The translations under genes were made by a program, and so were the position numbers. Positions 61,945 to 64,000 of a stretch of DNA of 64,000 bases are shown one piece after another (within the stretch, counting starts at the first letter, position 1; every line of letters begins with the position of its first letter). The stretch comes from Ephemerocybe angulata. Lineage: Eukaryota > Basidiomycota > Agaricomycetes > Agaricales > Psathyrellaceae. The notes beneath the pieces were generated by a model. It did not search any database. It was not told the origin of the DNA and worked only from the letters and a program-made list of their open reading frames with translations. The stretch spans positions 3,286,001-3,350,000 of the forward strand of contig JAACJK010000163.1 of assembly GCA_013368325.1 (NCBI GenBank), in the 5' to 3' direction.

Positions 61945-62744
61945 ACAGGCTTTTGAGCCACTCCTGCGATGTAGACCATTGTGGTAGACGATACCCTCAC
62001 TAAGTTTACTACCTACCCTTCCTGAGATAGTACAAGCGACAGACTTGTCGATGTCTGAACGGGTATCGCTAATGCTCTCATGCTCCTTCGAAACTGTCAG
62101 GCTAGACCTTCAGATTGCTTTATTAAAGGCCATGGTTATCACCCTCAGATGGGCCTATGCGCTCCAAGCGCCACTCTTTGTAGTACTCGTCCCTGTTCAA
62201 TGGGCAATTTACCGGAATTTAGACAAGGATGAGGGCTGGCCCTTCGCTGGCTCACCTTCATCCTTCGTACTCGTACCTATGCCCGTGCCCGAGCGCAGGT
62301 GAAAGGCCTTTCCTGCCTTAACCGACTCCCAATTCAGGATGTTCCACGATGCATGGCGCTGAATAGAATTGAATATTTCTAGCTTTCAGGCACAGGTATC
62401 CAACTGAGCTCGACCTTTTTCAATCCTTTTTCCACTGGCCTGGTACTACCAGTACCAGGACAAATTATGAATGAAGGGCTGAGCTCAATCCTGAGCGCGC
62501 CGACTCGGACTTAGCAGGTGTCGGGTCTGGTCATGAACATTTGATGGCATTGAGCGCCAACGTTTCTTCTTCCAGTACCACTTCGTGCAACTTGCAAGTA
62601 CTGTCCACATCACCGCCACATACCCCAAGGTTGAGAAATGCAAGCACTGGTTTCTCACTTGACATGGTATGTACACACCGGCTTTGTATGCTCACAGGGC
62701 GCTCAATATTGAACCTAGTTATCCTGTAGACCATCGAAGCGAAA
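61945..62744. other. Intergenic region upstream of METTL14-like gene
   Basis: No coding frame or RNA gene was recognised. The sequence is mixed in composition and must contain the 3' end of CPL1-like copy B and the promoter of the next gene. An open frame from 62541 overlaps the region in another frame and has no coding character. Confidence 0.45.
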
Positions 62745-64000
62745 ATGACGACAACATTAATGACAACTTCAGATGTGCTAGCTTCCGCTAATGAGCTTTT
62801 AGCAAAGCACGATGCTCTCATTTCAAAGGTTCGGACTAGCCAGAACCAACATAGAAGAGCATTGCATACCATATACCCTACGCCGAACGAGTTGCTGAGG
62901 TTACCCTTAATCTCAACGCCGCCCCAATCCCCGCCACCCGAAGAAGACGAATCCCCCCCTCCATCCCCAGCTCGAAATCCTCGTCTCAACAGGGGGGACC
63001 TCTCCGCCATCAAGCATGCGCGGGCGACGAGATACCTTAACTATGTCCCGGAGGAAGAGACAATCAGAAACGACTACTCGCAACGATATGTTGACGGTGG
63101 GGAATGGCCCCAGAACTGGGTCCTAGGGGCCGAACCGGAGCATCGATTTGAAGAGTGCGTATAGCGAACAGTGTTCTCTTCCTGGTTTAAATTGAAACTT
63201 GCAGGTATCCCAAGCAGCAGCGCCTTCTCAATCTTAAGAAGGTCTCCGTAAACAACCATTCCCTTCCACCATCTTACCTGCACCACTCCCAGCTCTCGAC
63301 TCTCCACCCATGCAAATTCGACGTCATCCTCATAGATCCGCCATTCTCGTCCTCATTCACCTGGAATAACCTACAGGAACTCCCAATACCATCCCTCGCA
63401 GCTGACCCAAGTTTCGTCTTCCTATGGGTCGGAAGTGGCGCGGGCGAGGGGCTTGAACGAGGCCGTGAGATCCTGGCGAAGTGGGGGTACCGGCGGTGCG
63501 AGGACGTGGTTTGGGTGAAGACGAACAAGACGACCAACCAAGGACCTGGCACTGACCCACCGACAACGTCTCTATTGACGCGGACGAAGCAACACTGTCT
63601 TATAGGCATTCGGGGCACGGTGAGGCGTTCAACGGACAGCTGGTTTGTCCATTGCAACGTCGGTGAGTGCATCCTAGAACATGGGTGCATATCACGAATG
63701 CTAACGACTACACAGATACAGATGTGATCATCTGGGAAGGCGACCCCGCCGACCCGACACGGAAACCACCAGAGATGTACACGCTTATAGAGAACTTCTG
63801 TCTTGGTATCCGCAGGCTGGAGATATTTGGGCGACCTTCTTCACTACGGCGTGGTTGGGTCACAACGCTTTCCCCGGGCCAAGAAGGGTCAGAGCTTCTA
63901 CACGCGTTAAACGACGGTTCTGTACATGTGCCCGGGGAGGAAGGGGGAATGGGGACGCTCTGGAACCGTGAATCATGGGAGGAAGGGGTCAAGGAAATGG
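62745..64000 (+). CDS. METTL14-like MT-A70 family protein, 3' partial
   Basis: Three exons are visible (62745-63154, 63205-63662, 63716 to beyond 64000), giving at least 384 residues; the end lies outside the window. The MT-A70 domain begins near residue 140. Blocks matching METTL14 are FDVILIDPPF (DPPF at 181-184), FVFLWVGSGAGEGLERGR, KWGYRRCEDVVWVKTNK, LLTRTKQHCLIGIRGTVRRS, and NFCLGIRRLEIFGRPSSLRR-GW. In animals METTL14 is the non-catalytic, RNA-binding partner of METTL3 in the mRNA m6A writer and has EPPL at the motif; Kar4 is the yeast relative. Here the acidic residue is Asp and the fourth position Phe. The N-terminal 140 residues are helical and then Pro-rich. The METTL3/IME4 class is less likely, since it has DPPW and lacks the RYCEDICWIKTNK-like block. 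Confidence 0.92.

Overview
This window is nuclear DNA of a filamentous basidiomycete, most likely an Agaricomycete. Its genes are broken by many 45-80 nt introns with GT..AG ends. Several have pyrimidine-rich leaders before the ATG and TATA-like boxes. The recognisable proteins are fungal: a multi-exon GABA/choline-type permease, GAPDH with an intron directly after the ATG, CPL1-like cysteine-rich secreted proteins and a berberine-bridge-like FAD oxidoreductase. I cannot name the species.

Layout. 1-3.8 kb: no confident gene, but one TATA-led, intron-bearing transcript-like stretch. 3.8-7.9 kb (+): a 1281-aa coiled-coil protein. 9.8-12.4 kb (+): an 18-exon amino-acid permease. 12.4-30.5 kb: an 18 kb gene-free region with diverged tandem duplications, a recurring GCGCCAAG octamer and a possible decayed membrane-protein gene. 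30.5-31.2 kb (+): a small disordered protein. 31.2-43.8 kb: a second gene-poor tract containing an AT-rich broken reading frame. 43.9-48.4 kb: malate dehydrogenase (+) and GAPDH (-), convergent. 49.4-50.4 kb (-): a stand-alone RNase H protein that looks like a captured retroelement domain. 51.3-52.5 kb (+): a disordered basic protein with a probable terminal frame slip. 52.8-54.6 kb (-): choline-phosphate cytidylyltransferase. 55.5-58.1 kb (+): an FAD-linked oxidoreductase with a suspicious frame break. 58.7-61.9 kb (+): a tandem pair of CPL1-like secreted proteins. 62.7 kb to the end (+): a METTL14-like MT-A70 protein, cut by the window edge.

The genes are not one pathway or cluster. MDH and GAPDH are central-carbon housekeeping enzymes. 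The cytidylyltransferase makes CDP-choline for phosphatidylcholine, and the METTL14-like protein points to mRNA m6A machinery. The FAD oxidoreductase and the two CPL1-like proteins are accessory genes, probably secreted. The most unusual items are the RNase H gene with an added Cys-rich N-terminal region, the CPL1-like tandem duplication, and the DPPF motif in the METTL14-like protein.

All exon boundaries were read by eye from splice consensus, reading-frame continuity and remembered family patterns. No search or transcript data were available.
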